From: Gordonia aichiensis NBRC 108223
GTDB taxonomy: Bacteria; Actinomycetota; Actinomycetes; Mycobacteriales; Mycobacteriaceae
Length of the DNA stretch: 64,000 bases
Assembly (NCBI RefSeq): GCF_000332975.1
Contig: NZ_BANR01000015.1
Location: 1 to 64,000 of the forward strand
Direction of reading: 5' to 3'
The translations under genes and the position numbers were made by a program. Each line of letters opens with the position of its first letter. Positions within the stretch are counted from its first letter, which is position 1. The notes beneath the pieces are model-generated. The model was not told the origin of the DNA. It worked only from the letters and a program-made list of their open reading frames with translations, and ran no database searches. Positions 40,505 to 50,135 of the stretch are shown piece after piece.

Positions 40505-43500
40505 ATGTCCGGAATCCAGCATCTGTCAATGCGTGTACCGTGGCGAGACCGACCATGGGATCAGTTCATCTGCGACGATCCGCTGGACAATTCATCTTGT
40601 GTGCTTCTCGCGGGAATCGGCGCAAACCGGGATGACGCGCTCGAGCATGCGCACGCTGGCGACGGGTTCGCAGAACTCGATTCGAGTCGGCTTCCGTGCC
40701 TGAGCGAGCGTGCCACGTTCATGTCGCCCGATGGATACACCGTCGTCAAGCAACACCCCTATCGCAACAGCGGTCCGCTGAAGGGCACCTTGCTCGACAC
40801 GCCGGTATCGGTGCCCGGTTATTCCTTCGAAGCCGTTCCATTTCGGTGGCTGAGCCGGCAATCTCTCGCTCAGGAGATCGGGCACGATCGTGTACCGAGC
40901 TTCAACCCGGAGGCCGAAGAGGTCGTCGACCAAGCGTTGGGCTGGCCGCCGGCATGGGTGATGGACGGCGATAACCAGCGTGCGGTCGTTGATGCCTTCT
41001 TCGAGCCCGTCGCCACCGGAGACTCGCTGGTGTTCACCTATCTCAAGCATTCTCCGCTCCAAGATCAACGCACCGGTCGCCTCCTCGTGGGCGCGGCCCG
41101 GATTACGGCCGTAAGCCCACCACGCATGTGGCGTAGCGACGGCAGTCCGCCGTTCACATCGTCCATGTGGGAGACGATTGTCGAGCATTCGCTTCGACCG
41201 GAGATGTCCGACGGGATTCTGCTCCCCTACCAAGACCTGATTCCGTTGGTCGACGACGGCGTCAACATCGAGTCCGCGCTCGCGTGGGCACCGGAAGAGC
41301 GTCTCACCGAATTCTCCTACGTCACCGAGCACCTGTCCGACGATGCCGCCATCGAGGCTCTGTCGTCTCTCCGTGCCGCGACACAAGGGATGCGTGGACT
41401 CGGAATCGAGCTCCCCGAAGCGGGTCTGCATTGGCTCGATGATCAAATCGGGCGCCTTTGGCAGATGCGCGGTCCCACGCCGGGCCTCCCTGGCGTCCTA
41501 TCGATCCTCGGAGTGCAGCAGCCCCATGTCGCCGCGCGCGCCGTCCTCGATGAAGCGGGAAACCGAGTCGACACCTGGGCTGTTCTTGAGGAAATCCTGC
41601 TTGAACCCGAATCAGCCAGTGCGACCGTCCGCCAGCACATCAAATCGACGCATGCACGAGTCTGGCAGAAACTGCCGCGCGAGCACCAAGAGGCGCTGCA
41701 GTTGCTCGCAGCGTTCGACATCTCGATCGATCAAGCAGAGATGCTGCTCAGAGGCCACACCGATACCGAACTGTCGGTCGCAGAACTGCTCGACAATCCC
41801 TACTTCGCAGCCATCTGCACCTACGGCCAACCGGACCGCGTTCCATTCGCGACCATCGACCGCGCGCTGTTCCCACCCACGCACGTCACTTGGACGCCGT
41901 CGCTCCCCGACCGTGTCTCGATCGACGATCACCTCGACCGGCGACGCATCGAAGCCCTTCTCACCGACGTTCTCGAACGTGCCGGCACCGGCGGAGACAC
42001 CTTGCTCGCCGTCGGAGAGGCACTCGAACTAGCTAACGCGGCAGAACTATCGCAGCCTCCCAAACTGACCACGACCATTCTCCCAGGACTCGACCTAGAT
42101 CCCGACGGCATCACCAACTTGGAAGACCAAGACATCTGGTCACCGCTGACCACAGCGAGACTGAGCGACGACACCCCTGCCTTCAAACTCGTGCGGTTCG
42201 AAGCTACTGCCGACATCATCCGCGAGCAGATCAGCGAGCAGCGCGGACGCGCCTCGCTGGGACAGATCCCAGATGCGCGCGCTGTGCTCGATCGCGCTCT
42301 GGACCTCAACTCGGCAGTCGCCGACGCGATCGATGGGCTCGAAGACCGGGCACGAACTGAGAAAGCGGCGGGACTATCGGTGCTGCACGACTCGCCGCTG
42401 TCGGTCCTCATCGGCCCTGCCGGAACAGGCAAGACGACCCTCCTGCGCGCTCTGGTCGAGTACCTCGACTTGCCACCTGGCGATGTCCTATTGCTTGCGC
42501 CCACCGGGAAAGCCAAAGTCCAGCTCGAGTCTAAAGTCGGTTTGCCCGCGAAAACTCTTGCCTCGCATTTGCTCCCAACTGGCAGGTACGACCCCGACAC
42601 AGGCCGCTACATCGTGCAGACTGAGCAACAGCCACGCCACAACTACGGCCTGGTGGTTATCGATGAATCGTCCATGCTGACCGAGGATATGCTCGCCGCC
42701 ACCCTCGACTCACTCGGGAACGTCAACCGAATCATATTGGTGGGCGACCCACGTCAGCTCCCACCGATCGGTGCTGGACGACCCTTCGTTGACCTTGTCA
42801 CGAGTGTCCGGCCGGAAGCATTCGCGTCGTGGGTACACGTCGCACCGGGATACGTCGAACTCCAGGTCCCGCGACGGCAACTTCCCGACGGAAGCCATGG
42901 CGATCGCCACGACCTCGAACTCGCCGCATGGTTCGGCGGCAACACCCAAGGCGCCGGCGACGAGTCGATCTGGGCCGAACTCGCCGAGCAGCCAGATCTG
43001 CCCACTGTGCGCTACGTCCAATGGGGCGACCGCAGCCCGATTAAGGCCCTCACCGACGAACTTGAGCACAACCTGGACCTCACCGGTGATCCGGATCCCG
43101 AACGCGCGTTTGCCCTTACCTATGGTGCCGTCATCAACGGCCAATATCTGAACTGGGACCCCGGAGCGGGCGAGCGCTGCGAAGACTGGCAAATACTGTC
43201 GCCCACCCGTTCTCGCGCATTCGGCTCAGTCGAACTTAACCGTCACATCAAGCGAATGTACCGGGCTAAAGACGTGGAGTTCGCTCACGGATACTTCAAG
43301 AGCAACATCGCTAAACCCATCGGACCAGAACTCATCGTCCGCGGCGACAAGGTCATGCAAACGATCAACCGAAACCTCAAAGCCTGGCCAAAAGAAGGAG
43401 CGTTGAACTACGTCGCCAACGGCGAGATCGGGGTCGGCATCGGTCGCATCGTTCCGAACCACAAGGTCCGAAAGAACAAGCTTTCCCTCAAAGTCGAATT

Positions 43501-44314
43501 CTCGTCACAGCCTGGCTATAGCTACACCTACTGGCCGACCAACAGCGACGATCCGATGCTCGAACTCGCTTGGGCTGTAACTGTTCACAAGTCCCAGGGC
43601 TCCGAGTTTGGAACCACGTTCCTCATGCTTCCAGCACGAGCCAACATCTCACGAGAGTTACTCTACACGGCTCTCACGCGCCAGAAGGAGCGCGTGGTCA
43701 TTATCCACGACGGAAACTTAAACGACCTTCGGCAACTCACACATCCAGCTCGCTCCGAGACAGCACGACGGCTTACCGATCTATTCTCTGCACCAGACCC
43801 GGTGCAACTCGAAATCCGAGGCGAGAAACAACGGTTCGATCGCAAGCTCATCCATGTTTCAGCAAACGGTGTGCCTATGGCGTCCAAGAACGAGGTCATC
43901 ATCGCTGGCCTCCTCGACAGACTCGTACCAGGACGCTGGCTGTACGAGGAACCCCTCACCGGCGGCGATGGCCGCGTCGTGCACCCTGACTTCACCATCT
44001 CCCTCGGGGACGGCCAGATCGTCTACTGGGAACATGCCGGTATGCTCGACATGCCCGACTACGCTCGGAAGTGGGAACTGAAGAAGTCCTGGTACGCCGA
44101 TAACGGCATCCTGTCCCATGACCAGGGCGGAGGGCCGAATGGCACGCTCATCTGGACCGATGATCTCAAAGGAGCTGATGCCGCAGCGTGGCTCGATTTT
44201 GCTGCCGCCGCCTTTGGCATTCAACCCGCCTCAGAGCCCGCAACAGGGGGGAGTAGGACGGGAAGTCGCCGCGCTGCGAAGAAGGCCACTCGGAAACGTT
44301 TGCCTCGCGAGTGA
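40505..44314 (+). CDS. Large RecD-like superfamily 1B helicase with C-terminal nuclease-like domain
   Basis: 1269 residues, intact. Residues 1-600 hold an uncharacterised region starting SMRVPWRDRPWDQFICDDP, with helical stretches. The helicase core follows: Walker A LIGPAGTGKTTLLRAL near 636, Walker B LVVIDESSMLTEDML near 716, GDPRQLPPIGAGRPF near 745, and the UvrD_C_2 motifs VTVHKSQGSEFGTTFLML near 1027 and LLYTALTRQKERVVII near 1052. Residues 1120-1235 look like a PD-(D/E)xK-type nuclease: NEVIIAGLLD, RVVHPDFTI, IVYWEHAGMLDMPDY and a later KKSWY. The start has an AUG 9 bp after the helicase remnant. Fused helicase-nucleases paired with a UvrD-like helicase are typical of defence or repair cassettes; the exact system is not recognised. 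Confidence 0.8.
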   Translation: MSGIQHLSMRVPWRDRPWDQFICDDPLDNSSCVLLAGIGANRDDALEHAHAGDGFAELDSSRLPCLSERATFMSPDGYTVVKQHPYRNSGPLKGTLLDTPVSVPGYSFEAVPFRWLSRQSLAQEIGHDRVPSFNPEAEEVVDQALGWPPAWVMDGDNQRAVVDAFFEPVATGDSLVFTYLKHSPLQDQRTGRLLVGAARITAVSPPRMWRSDGSPPFTSSMWETIVEHSLRPEMSDGILLPYQDLIPLVDDGVNIESALAWAPEERLTEFSYVTEHLSDDAAIEALSSLRAATQGMRGLGIELPEAGLHWLDDQIGRLWQMRGPTPGLPGVLSILGVQQPHVAARAVLDEAGNRVDTWAVLEEILLEPESASATVRQHIKSTHARVWQKLPREHQEALQLLAAFDISIDQAEMLLRGHTDTELSVAELLDNPYFAAICTYGQPDRVPFATIDRALFPPTHVTWTPSLPDRVSIDDHLDRRRIEALLTDVLERAGTGGDTLLAVGEALELANAAELSQPPKLTTTILPGLDLDPDGITNLEDQDIWSPLTTARLSDDTPAFKLVRFEATADIIREQISEQRGRASLGQIPDARAVLDRALDLNSAVADAIDGLEDRARTEKAAGLSVLHDSPLSVLIGPAGTGKTTLLRALVEYLDLPPGDVLLLAPTGKAKVQLESKVGLPAKTLASHLLPTGRYDPDTGRYIVQTEQQPRHNYGLVVIDESSMLTEDMLAATLDSLGNVNRIILVGDPRQLPPIGAGRPFVDLVTSVRPEAFASWVHVAPGYVELQVPRRQLPDGSHGDRHDLELAAWFGGNTQGAGDESIWAELAEQPDLPTVRYVQWGDRSPIKALTDELEHNLDLTGDPDPERAFALTYGAVINGQYLNWDPGAGERCEDWQILSPTRSRAFGSVELNRHIKRMYRAKDVEFAHGYFKSNIAKPIGPELIVRGDKVMQTINRNLKAWPKEGALNYVANGEIGVGIGRIVPNHKVRKNKLSLKVEFSSQPGYSYTYWPTNSDDPMLELAWAVTVHKSQGSEFGTTFLMLPARANISRELLYTALTRQKERVVIIHDGNLNDLRQLTHPARSETARRLTDLFSAPDPVQLEIRGEKQRFDRKLIHVSANGVPMASKNEVIIAGLLDRLVPGRWLYEEPLTGGDGRVVHPDFTISLGDGQIVYWEHAGMLDMPDYARKWELKKSWYADNGILSHDQGGGPNGTLIWTDDLKGADAAAWLDFAAAAFGIQPASEPATGGSRTGSRRAAKKATRKRLPRE

Positions 44315-44436
44315 ACCGCAACTCATTCCGTCTGAGCGCGCCGAGTAGACCCAGGTCGAGGCTCGGCGATTGAGGAGCCCTGCTGCGTCGTCCGGTCGTT
44401 GTGGGACTGTGTTGCTCGAGGATTCGAGCAGGAAGA

Positions 44437-45560
44437 ATCGACAACGCTATGGCGTGGAACAAGCGCGTCGGCACACGTCGGAGCAGATCATTTGTAATTT
44501 CGCCAAACACAAAAAGCTCCGGGCTGTTGTCAGGAACGCGACGAGGTGTGCTGGCACCTCGAAGTCGCGGAATCCACGCGGCGTCGTTGGCTGTCCCGAT
44601 ATGGAGGCATGAATACAGACGATGCGAAACGCCTCCAGGAACTCGAAGACGAAAACGCCCACCTGAAGAAGCTTGTCACCAACCAGGCCCTCGACATCGA
44701 CCCGCTCAAAGACTTGTCGGCAGGAAACCTTCTAACCCCGAACCGCAATCGCCGCGCCGTGACGGTGCTGCGCGAGCGGTTCGGGTTTCTTAGCGTCCGG
44801 CGTGTTCAGTGGTCGGCCTGCACCGCTCGACCATGCGGCTGACGACGAGGACACCCGACTACGGGCCTGGCTTCGCACGTTTTCCACCGATCGACCCCGA
44901 TGGGGGTGGAGGCGGGCGGCGAATATGACTCGCAAATCCGGCTGGTCGGTCAACGACAAACGTATCCGACGGTTGTGGCGTGAGGAATGATTGCGGGTTC
45001 CCCAGCGCCGCAGGAAGAAGCGGTTGACCGACATCGGGGTCACTGTAGGAGCGATGGTGCCGATCCGACCGAACCTGATCTGGGCGACGGATTTCGAATT
45101 CGACACGCTCGCCGCCGGACGAACAATCAAGCTGCTCAGCATTATTGACGAATACGCGCGTGAATGTCTGGCCATCGAGATAGATCATTCCATCGACGCC
45201 GATCAGGTGGTCGCACTCTTGGACCGCCTCGCTCTCACGCTGGGAACACCAGTCTACGTGCGGTTGGACAACGGCCCCGAGTTCGTCGCTTATGCCGTCC
45301 GTGACTGGTGCCGATTTACCGGCACCAGAGCCTTGTTCATCGATCTCGGCTCGCCTCGGCAGAACGGCTGGATCGAATCATACAACGCACGTCTGCGCGA
45401 TGAACTACTCAACTCGTGGCGTTTCGACTCCCCTACTCGAGGCCAGCTTGATCACGAGGATTGGAGAACCGGATTACAACACCACCCGGCCCCACAGCGC
45501 CCACGGCGACCTCAGCCCGCGGAGTTCGCTCTACAGTGGAGCTCTCTACCCACCACCCCC
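44437..45560 (+). mobile_element. Degenerate IS3-family (IS407-like) insertion sequence
   Basis: The orfA remnant reads ARRHTSEQIICNFAKH, then in another frame HLEVAESTRRRWLSRYGGMN and ENAHLKKLVTNQALDIDPLK. The orfB remnant reads CSVVGLHRSTMRL, then RAWLRTFSTDRPRWGWRRA. It is broken by a TGA at 44988-44990 where the family has Gly (WREEGL). Its integrase core follows: IWATDFEFD (first Asp), VRLDNGPEFVAY (second Asp) and SPRQNGWIESYNARLRDELL (Glu). There are at least three frameshifts plus the stop, so it is inactive. Clear terminal inverted repeats were not found, and the ends are approximate. Confidence 0.85.
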
Positions 45561-45607
45561 AAGCCGCATAGCGACTGGACCACCAATCGGGCCCCTCATT
45601 TGGTCCC

Positions 45608-46752
45608 CTACTGCGGTCCAGCGAAGCCACCGCAATGCCGCATTTCTCCTTCACTGACGACAAAGATGTCGACCCATCCCGCTTCGCGAACCCCAACCCA
45701 GCCACCAAATGCTTGCCTGGATACCGATCGATAGGCGCGAAACCGCGCATCCTCGAGGTTGTCGAACACGAACTCGGCGGGTGTAGTCCCGGCGGGCGGA
45801 AGTGGTACGGGGTCAGACGGGCTCTGCGCGAGCGACGCCACAGTGGGGCCGGCGAAGCCAGACTGATGCAGAATCGAACCGCTAGACTCTTGGCGCGCAA
45901 CGACTTTGATCCAACCCGCTGGCAGACTTCCGCTGCGCTTGGAGTCTGATTGTGCTGTAGCAAGGCGAGCTAGTTCGAAGCTAACATCCGGGAGCGACTC
46001 AAACCGGAACTCCACTCGCGAGACTCCGTCCTTGGAGTCATCGACTACCAGGGGCGGGAGGTCAACTACATCAGACATCTCGAATGAATCAATGGTGCCC
46101 TCCCGTCGATTCCCTTCAGACCTAGGAATGGTCACTCCGTGCCGGTGCAACGTCAGCAGCAGCTCCTCGCCGATCGTCACCACAGAGGCGTAAATGGGCG
46201 TTGGCATCGGCTCGGACGAATTCCGTCCACCGAAGCCACGCACCCACCCGGCGCTATTGTCATGGACAAGAGCGTGGGTTGCCGCGTTGAACCTGTCGAT
46301 GTGGGCCCCGCCGTCCTTATTGGCCAAAGCCAGGACCAGGCTCTTGCGCGAGAACTCGGCACCGTTCGAATCGAGAAGAACGGAGCGAGTCCACCATTCC
46401 TCAAAGGCCACGTATCGCGAACGCTCCGACTGCTCAATTTGATCGATTGTTCGAGGGAAGAACGCAATACCGTCACCGCCGAGGCCCATGCTGGTGAGAC
46501 CGGACTTCGTCCAACAATCATTGGGTCCCTATCGATGATGGGCGCACTGTCAGCCCACTGAAGGCCCGCTTTCAAGCCCAGCTGATCCAGAAGGCTGTGA
46601 CTCACGCCTGTGTCGTGGACCAACACTCTCACCGCTACCGCGATTCGCTTCGATTCCGACGTCCGACCCCGATCAAATGCTGCTGCGGAGTCCGAGATGA
46701 ATTGCAGCTGCTCAGCAAGATCGCTGTGAAGATCGCGGGCGCGAGGGTGCAC
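45608..46752 (-). pseudogene. Frameshifted gene of unknown function
   Basis: Two leftward frames fit end to end. The first (GTG 46752 to about 46490) gives DLHSDLAEQLQFISDSAAAF, IAVAVRVLVHDTGVSHSLLD and LQWADSAPIIDRDPMIVG. The second (about 46489 to 45608) gives YVAFEEWWTRSVLLDSNGAE, SRKSLVLALANKDGGAHIDR and a beta-rich C-terminal half. The pattern leading to ANKDGGAHID is one I have seen in uncharacterised bacterial proteins about 250 residues long. One frameshift between about 46480 and 46510 separates them. A sequencing error cannot be excluded. Function is unknown. Confidence 0.6.
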
Positions 46753-47014
46753 AGTTGCCCTAGTGTAACGATCTCACGCCGACGACGGTCTTGGCGTCGC
46801 GCCAGCCGGATCGAGGTTTGCGTGATCTGGCACTGCGCACCGATCGACGCCAGCCGACGCTTCACCTCTCGATGATGACGAGACGCTACAGCGGCGGACG
46901 ACCCTCACTCTTCCACGCGTGGCATCGGCGCTTCATGACTGCGCGCAGGGTAGTTCTTAAGGCCGTGCAGCCGTCGCGTTAGCCGATGTCAGGCCGGGGT
47001 GCCAAGCTTCTGAC

Positions 47015-47701
47015 GTGATAGAAGAGATCGCACCAGCAGCGCAGGAATTCCGGCCCCTTGTTCCCGAACACCGGCAGGCCGAACACGTTGCTGCCAGCAT
47101 CATGCAGCAGCTCCGCGTCAAAGGCGCTCACGCGACTCCAGGATCGCGCGACGGCGGCATCGACGTCGAGGCAAGGCGGGCGGTTGCCCGAGTCAAATCG
47201 ACCAGTGCTCAGGCCTGCCGCGCGGATCTCCAAAGGCTTTGCGGGGCAGACCGCGGAGCGAAAGGGCGCAACCGGCGGTTGGTCTTCTTCGCAAAGACTG
47301 GCTACTCACCCGAAGCAATCAGATACGCCGACGAGGCCAAGATCTTCCTGTTTACGTTCACCCTCAAGGGCAAGGTCGAAGCGAGGAACGAACGTGCCCG
47401 ACGGCTCCTCAAGGGTGACACCAGGAAATTCAGGGTGCGCGACTTCAGCAAACACACGGAAGGCCGCACCCAAACAGTCAAGAAAACGCCTGTTCCTGCG
47501 GTAGATATGGCGATATTTGCAGCCGTTGTGCTGGTATTGGCTGCGATGCTGGTCGGTGGTGCGTATCTGCTCGTTCAAGGCGTAGGCGGCCTGAGCGATC
47601 CGACCTTGTCAGCATTGCTCACGTCGGCCTGCGGCCTAGTTCTTGTCCTCGTCGCGGGGTTTCCGGGTTGGGCGATCTGGCGACTCGGCACAGAGAGTTG
47701 A
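47015..47701 (+). CDS. Mrr-like restriction endonuclease domain protein with two membrane helices
   Basis: 228 residues from a GTG. Residues 20-110 resemble the Mrr catalytic domain: HVAASIMQQLRVKGAHATPG, then SRDGGIDVEARRAVARVKST, where Asp, Glu and Lys form a PD-(D/E)xK-like site. LQRLCGADRGAKGRNRRLVF and FFAKTGYSPEAIRYADEAKI follow. Residues about 165-185 and 195-220 are two hydrophobic helices (AIFAAVVLVLAAMLVGGAYL, LLTSACGLVLVLVAGFPGW), so the nuclease domain is membrane-anchored. It is the last island gene before tRNA-Leu. A role in restriction or defence is likely from the domain; the target is unknown. Confidence 0.75.
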   Translation: MIEEIAPAAQEFRPLVPEHRQAEHVAASIMQQLRVKGAHATPGSRDGGIDVEARRAVARVKSTSAQACRADLQRLCGADRGAKGRNRRLVFFAKTGYSPEAIRYADEAKIFLFTFTLKGKVEARNERARRLLKGDTRKFRVRDFSKHTEGRTQTVKKTPVPAVDMAIFAAVVLVLAAMLVGGAYLLVQGVGGLSDPTLSALLTSACGLVLVLVAGFPGWAIWRLGTES

Positions 47702-47796
47702 CGAAGCCGACGCTGTAGATCAATTGGGAACTTCAAGTAGCAGATCCCTGATCCGTAGCTGTCCACTATCGCCAGCCAACTCAGCGACAAAACAAG

Positions 47797-47826
47797 AGGT
47801 CAGGCCGCATTTCCGCAACCTGACCT
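47797..47826 (-). terminator. Intrinsic terminator after tRNA-Leu
   Basis: AGGTCAGG and CCTGACCT form an exact 8-bp stem with a 14-nt loop. On the minus strand it is followed by CTTGTTTTG, a T-rich tail. It lies 28 bp beyond the 3' end of the leftward tRNA. Confidence 0.7.
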
Positions 47827-47854
47827 GATGTACCAAAATGAGCTGAACCGCTCG

Positions 47855-47940
47855 TGGTGGGCGAAGGGGGACTTGAACCCCCACGTCCCGAAGGACACTG
47901 GCACCTGAAGCCAGCGCGTCTGCCATTCCGCCACTCGCCC
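47855..47940 (-). tRNA. tRNA-Leu (anticodon CAG)
   Basis: The minus strand folds as an 86-nt class II tRNA. GGGCGAG (5') pairs with TTCGCCC, apart from one G-U, then comes discriminator A and encoded CCA. The D-arm is GCGGAATGGCAGACGC. The anticodon arm CTGGC-TTCAGGT-GCCAG gives anticodon CAG. A long variable arm (TGTCCTTCGGGACG) and the T-arm GGGGGTTCAAGTCCCCC follow. A tRNA-Leu next to fhaA is conserved in mycobacteria. The accessory island ends just beyond its 3' end, a common integration site. Confidence 0.96.
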
Positions 47941-48211
47941 GTGGCCGCCGATTGCTCGGCGGGCATGCCGTCGAACTGGGATGCTCGACGACTGGAGAAC
48001 GATAGCAACAATGCGGCGTGGATGTAAAACTCGGCGCAGCAGGGCGTCGGCGGCCTCGGGAGGCGACCCGTCCGCGCTCAGTACTGAAGGCGCAGGCGTA
48101 GTTGATGCTGTGGCAGTTGATCTGAGACGGTGTTAGCCGTAAGTATCGGTATCATCAATCAAGGTCACATGCACGACGACACGCCACCACTGCTGCGAAG
48201 GGAGGTCGACG

Positions 48212-49465
48212 GTGGGAATCCTGCAACGCTTCGAGCGCAAATTAGAAGGAGCTGTCGACGACGGCTTTGCGCGTGTATTCGGTGGTCAGGTTGCTCCACA
48301 GGAGATCGAGAACGGTCTGCAGCGCGAGGCCGAGGAGTCACTGGAGTCACTCGGTGACGGAACGATTCTGGCCGCGAACAGCTATTCCCTGCTGTTCAGC
48401 CCGACAGATCATGACCACGTCGCCGCCGAGTACGAGTTGAATCGCAAGACGTTCTCCAAGCATCTGGAAAACTTCATCGCCGACAACGGATGGCAGACGT
48501 ATGGAAAGGTCGTCGTAGAGTTCGATCAGTCGCCGTCATTGCACACCGGTATCTTCCGTGCCCGTGGTCGGGTCGATCCGGACGCGCAGCCGCGTCCGGT
48601 CGGGTCGCCCGGAGCGCGTGGCGATGCTCCCGAACCGCCGCGGTCCGCGCGTGGTCGTCCACAGGCACCGCAAGCCCGGCCGACATCCGGTCCGCCCCCA
48701 CAACCACACGCACCACAACAAGTAGGAGTCCCAGCCATGACGCAGAATCCCGGTTACGACCAGCGGCGAGGCGCAGAACCCGCTTACGACGACGCCCGGG
48801 GCTACGGCCAGGGTCAGCAGGATTACGGCCAGGAGTACGCCCAGCAGGGCTACGACTACCAGCAGGGCGGCTACAGCCAGGGCTACGAGCAGGCTCCCGG
48901 TTACGGCCAGCAGGGTGGCTACTACCCGGCGCAGGGTCAGCAGCCCGGCTACGGATACGACCAGGGCTACGAGCAGCAGGGGTACGCACAGCAGCCCGGC
49001 TATGACCAGGGCTATGCACAGCAGCCCGGCTACGGTCAGCAGGACTACGACTACGCGCAGGGTTATCCCCAGCAGGGATACGACCAGGGTTACGCACAGC
49101 AGGGGTACGACCAGGGCTATGCACAGCAGCCCGGTTACGGATACGACCAGGGCTACGGACACCCCGGCGGCTACGCGCCCGCAGCCATCACGCTGCTCCT
49201 CGAGGACGGCAGCAACCGCACCTTCCAGCTGCGCGAGGGCTCCAATGTGATCGGTCGCGGACAGGACGCGCAGTTCCGCCTCCCCGACACCGGCGTCTCG
49301 CGTCGGCACGTCGAGATCCGCTGGGACGGCAGCACCGCGATGCTCACCGATCTGAACTCCACCAACGGCACCACCGTCAACGACGTCCAGGTCAACAGCT
49401 GGGAACTCGCCGACGGCGACCGCATCCGCATCGGCCACTCGGACATCACCGTCCGCTTCCAGTAA
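48212..49465 (+). CDS. fhaA: FhaA, FHA-domain signalling protein
   Basis: 417 residues from a GTG with AGGGAGG upstream. Residues 1-115 are the DUF3662 domain ([36 protein letters not shown]). Residues 185-320 are a low-complexity Gly/Tyr/Gln linker of GYDQGYAQQ-like units. The C-terminal 90 residues are an FHA domain: [32 protein letters not shown] and [15 protein letters not shown], which binds phosphothreonine. In mycobacteria FhaA binds phosphorylated MviN and tunes peptidoglycan synthesis under PknB. It is the first gene of the kinase locus, 205 bp ahead of fhaB. Confidence 0.95.
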   Translation: MGILQRFERKLEGAVDDGFARVFGGQVAPQEIENGLQREAEESLESLGDGTILAANSYSLLFSPTDHDHVAAEYELNRKTFSKHLENFIADNGWQTYGKVVVEFDQSPSLHTGIFRARGRVDPDAQPRPVGSPGARGDAPEPPRSARGRPQAPQARPTSGPPPQPHAPQQVGVPAMTQNPGYDQRRGAEPAYDDARGYGQGQQDYGQEYAQQGYDYQQGGYSQGYEQAPGYGQQGGYYPAQGQQPGYGYDQGYEQQGYAQQPGYDQGYAQQPGYGQQDYDYAQGYPQQGYDQGYAQQGYDQGYAQQPGYGYDQGYGHPGGYAPAAITLLLEDGSNRTFQLREGSNVIGRGQDAQFRLPDTGVSRRHVEIRWDGSTAMLTDLNSTNGTTVNDVQVNSWELADGDRIRIGHSDITVRFQ

Positions 49466-49492
49466 GACCGGCTACACCTGCCAGTTCGCCGG

Positions 49493-49533
49493 ATCGACGC
49501 CCGTGGCATCGTCTGAAGACGCCGGGCGTCGAT
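49493..49533. terminator. Hairpin after fhaA
   Basis: ATCGACGCCCG and CGGGCGTCGAT form an exact 11-bp stem with a 19-nt loop, 28 bp after the fhaA stop. It probably separates fhaA from the fhaB-pknB operon. Confidence 0.65.
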
Positions 49534-49670
49534 ACACAACTGTCACTTTCGAATGACGGTGATGAGCGGTCTGGCCCATAAGATGCAGTCGGGATCCGTT
49601 GTCGCGAGCCACGCGTCGGGCATGCGGACGTACGTTCACAGACGAGATGGCATGGGGAGGTGAGGACTAG

Positions 49671-50135
49671 ATGCAGGGCTTGGTTCTGCAGTTGACCCGT
49701 ATCGGGTTTCTGGTCCTCCTCTGGTTGTTCGTCTACGCGGTTATCCGCACCCTGCGCGCCGATATCGCCACGGCGTCGGGTTCACGGCTCTCGCGCTACA
49801 CCGGCGCCGACCGGCGTCGTCGAAAATCGGCGACCGCCCGGGGATCGGCACGGTATCTGGTCGTCACGCACGGGGCGCTGGCAAACACGCGCATCACGCT
49901 GGGCCAGCAGCCGGTCCTCATCGGCCGCGCCGACGACTCGACGCTGGTCCTCACCGACGACTACGCCTCCGAGCGCCATGCACGGCTCTCGCGCCGCGGC
50001 GACGACTGGTACGTCGAAGATCTCGGGTCAACCAACGGCACGTATCTCGACCGGTCGAAGGTCACCACAGCCGTCCGCGTCCCGTTGAACACACCGATCC
50101 GCATCGGTAAGACCGTGATCGAGTTGCGCCCGTGA
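49671..50135 (+). CDS. fhaB: FhaB (FipA), membrane-anchored FHA protein
   Basis: 154 residues. An N-terminal membrane helix (LTRIGFLVLLWLFVYAVIRT) is followed by a basic linker and an FHA domain: LGQQPVLIGRADDSTLVLTD, YASERHARLSRRGDDWYVED and LGSTNGTYLDRSKV. FhaB/FipA is a PknA/PknB substrate linked to septum proteins in mycobacteria. GGGGAGGTGAGGAC precedes the ATG. Its stop overlaps the pstP start (GTGA), beginning a run of coupled genes to pknB. Confidence 0.95.
   Translation: MQGLVLQLTRIGFLVLLWLFVYAVIRTLRADIATASGSRLSRYTGADRRRRKSATARGSARYLVVTHGALANTRITLGQQPVLIGRADDSTLVLTDDYASERHARLSRRGDDWYVEDLGSTNGTYLDRSKVTTAVRVPLNTPIRIGKTVIELRP

Noticed and set aside
44437-45560. An active insertion sequence
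   Set aside because: At least three frameshifts and a stop codon break both transposase frames, and no clean terminal repeats are visible.
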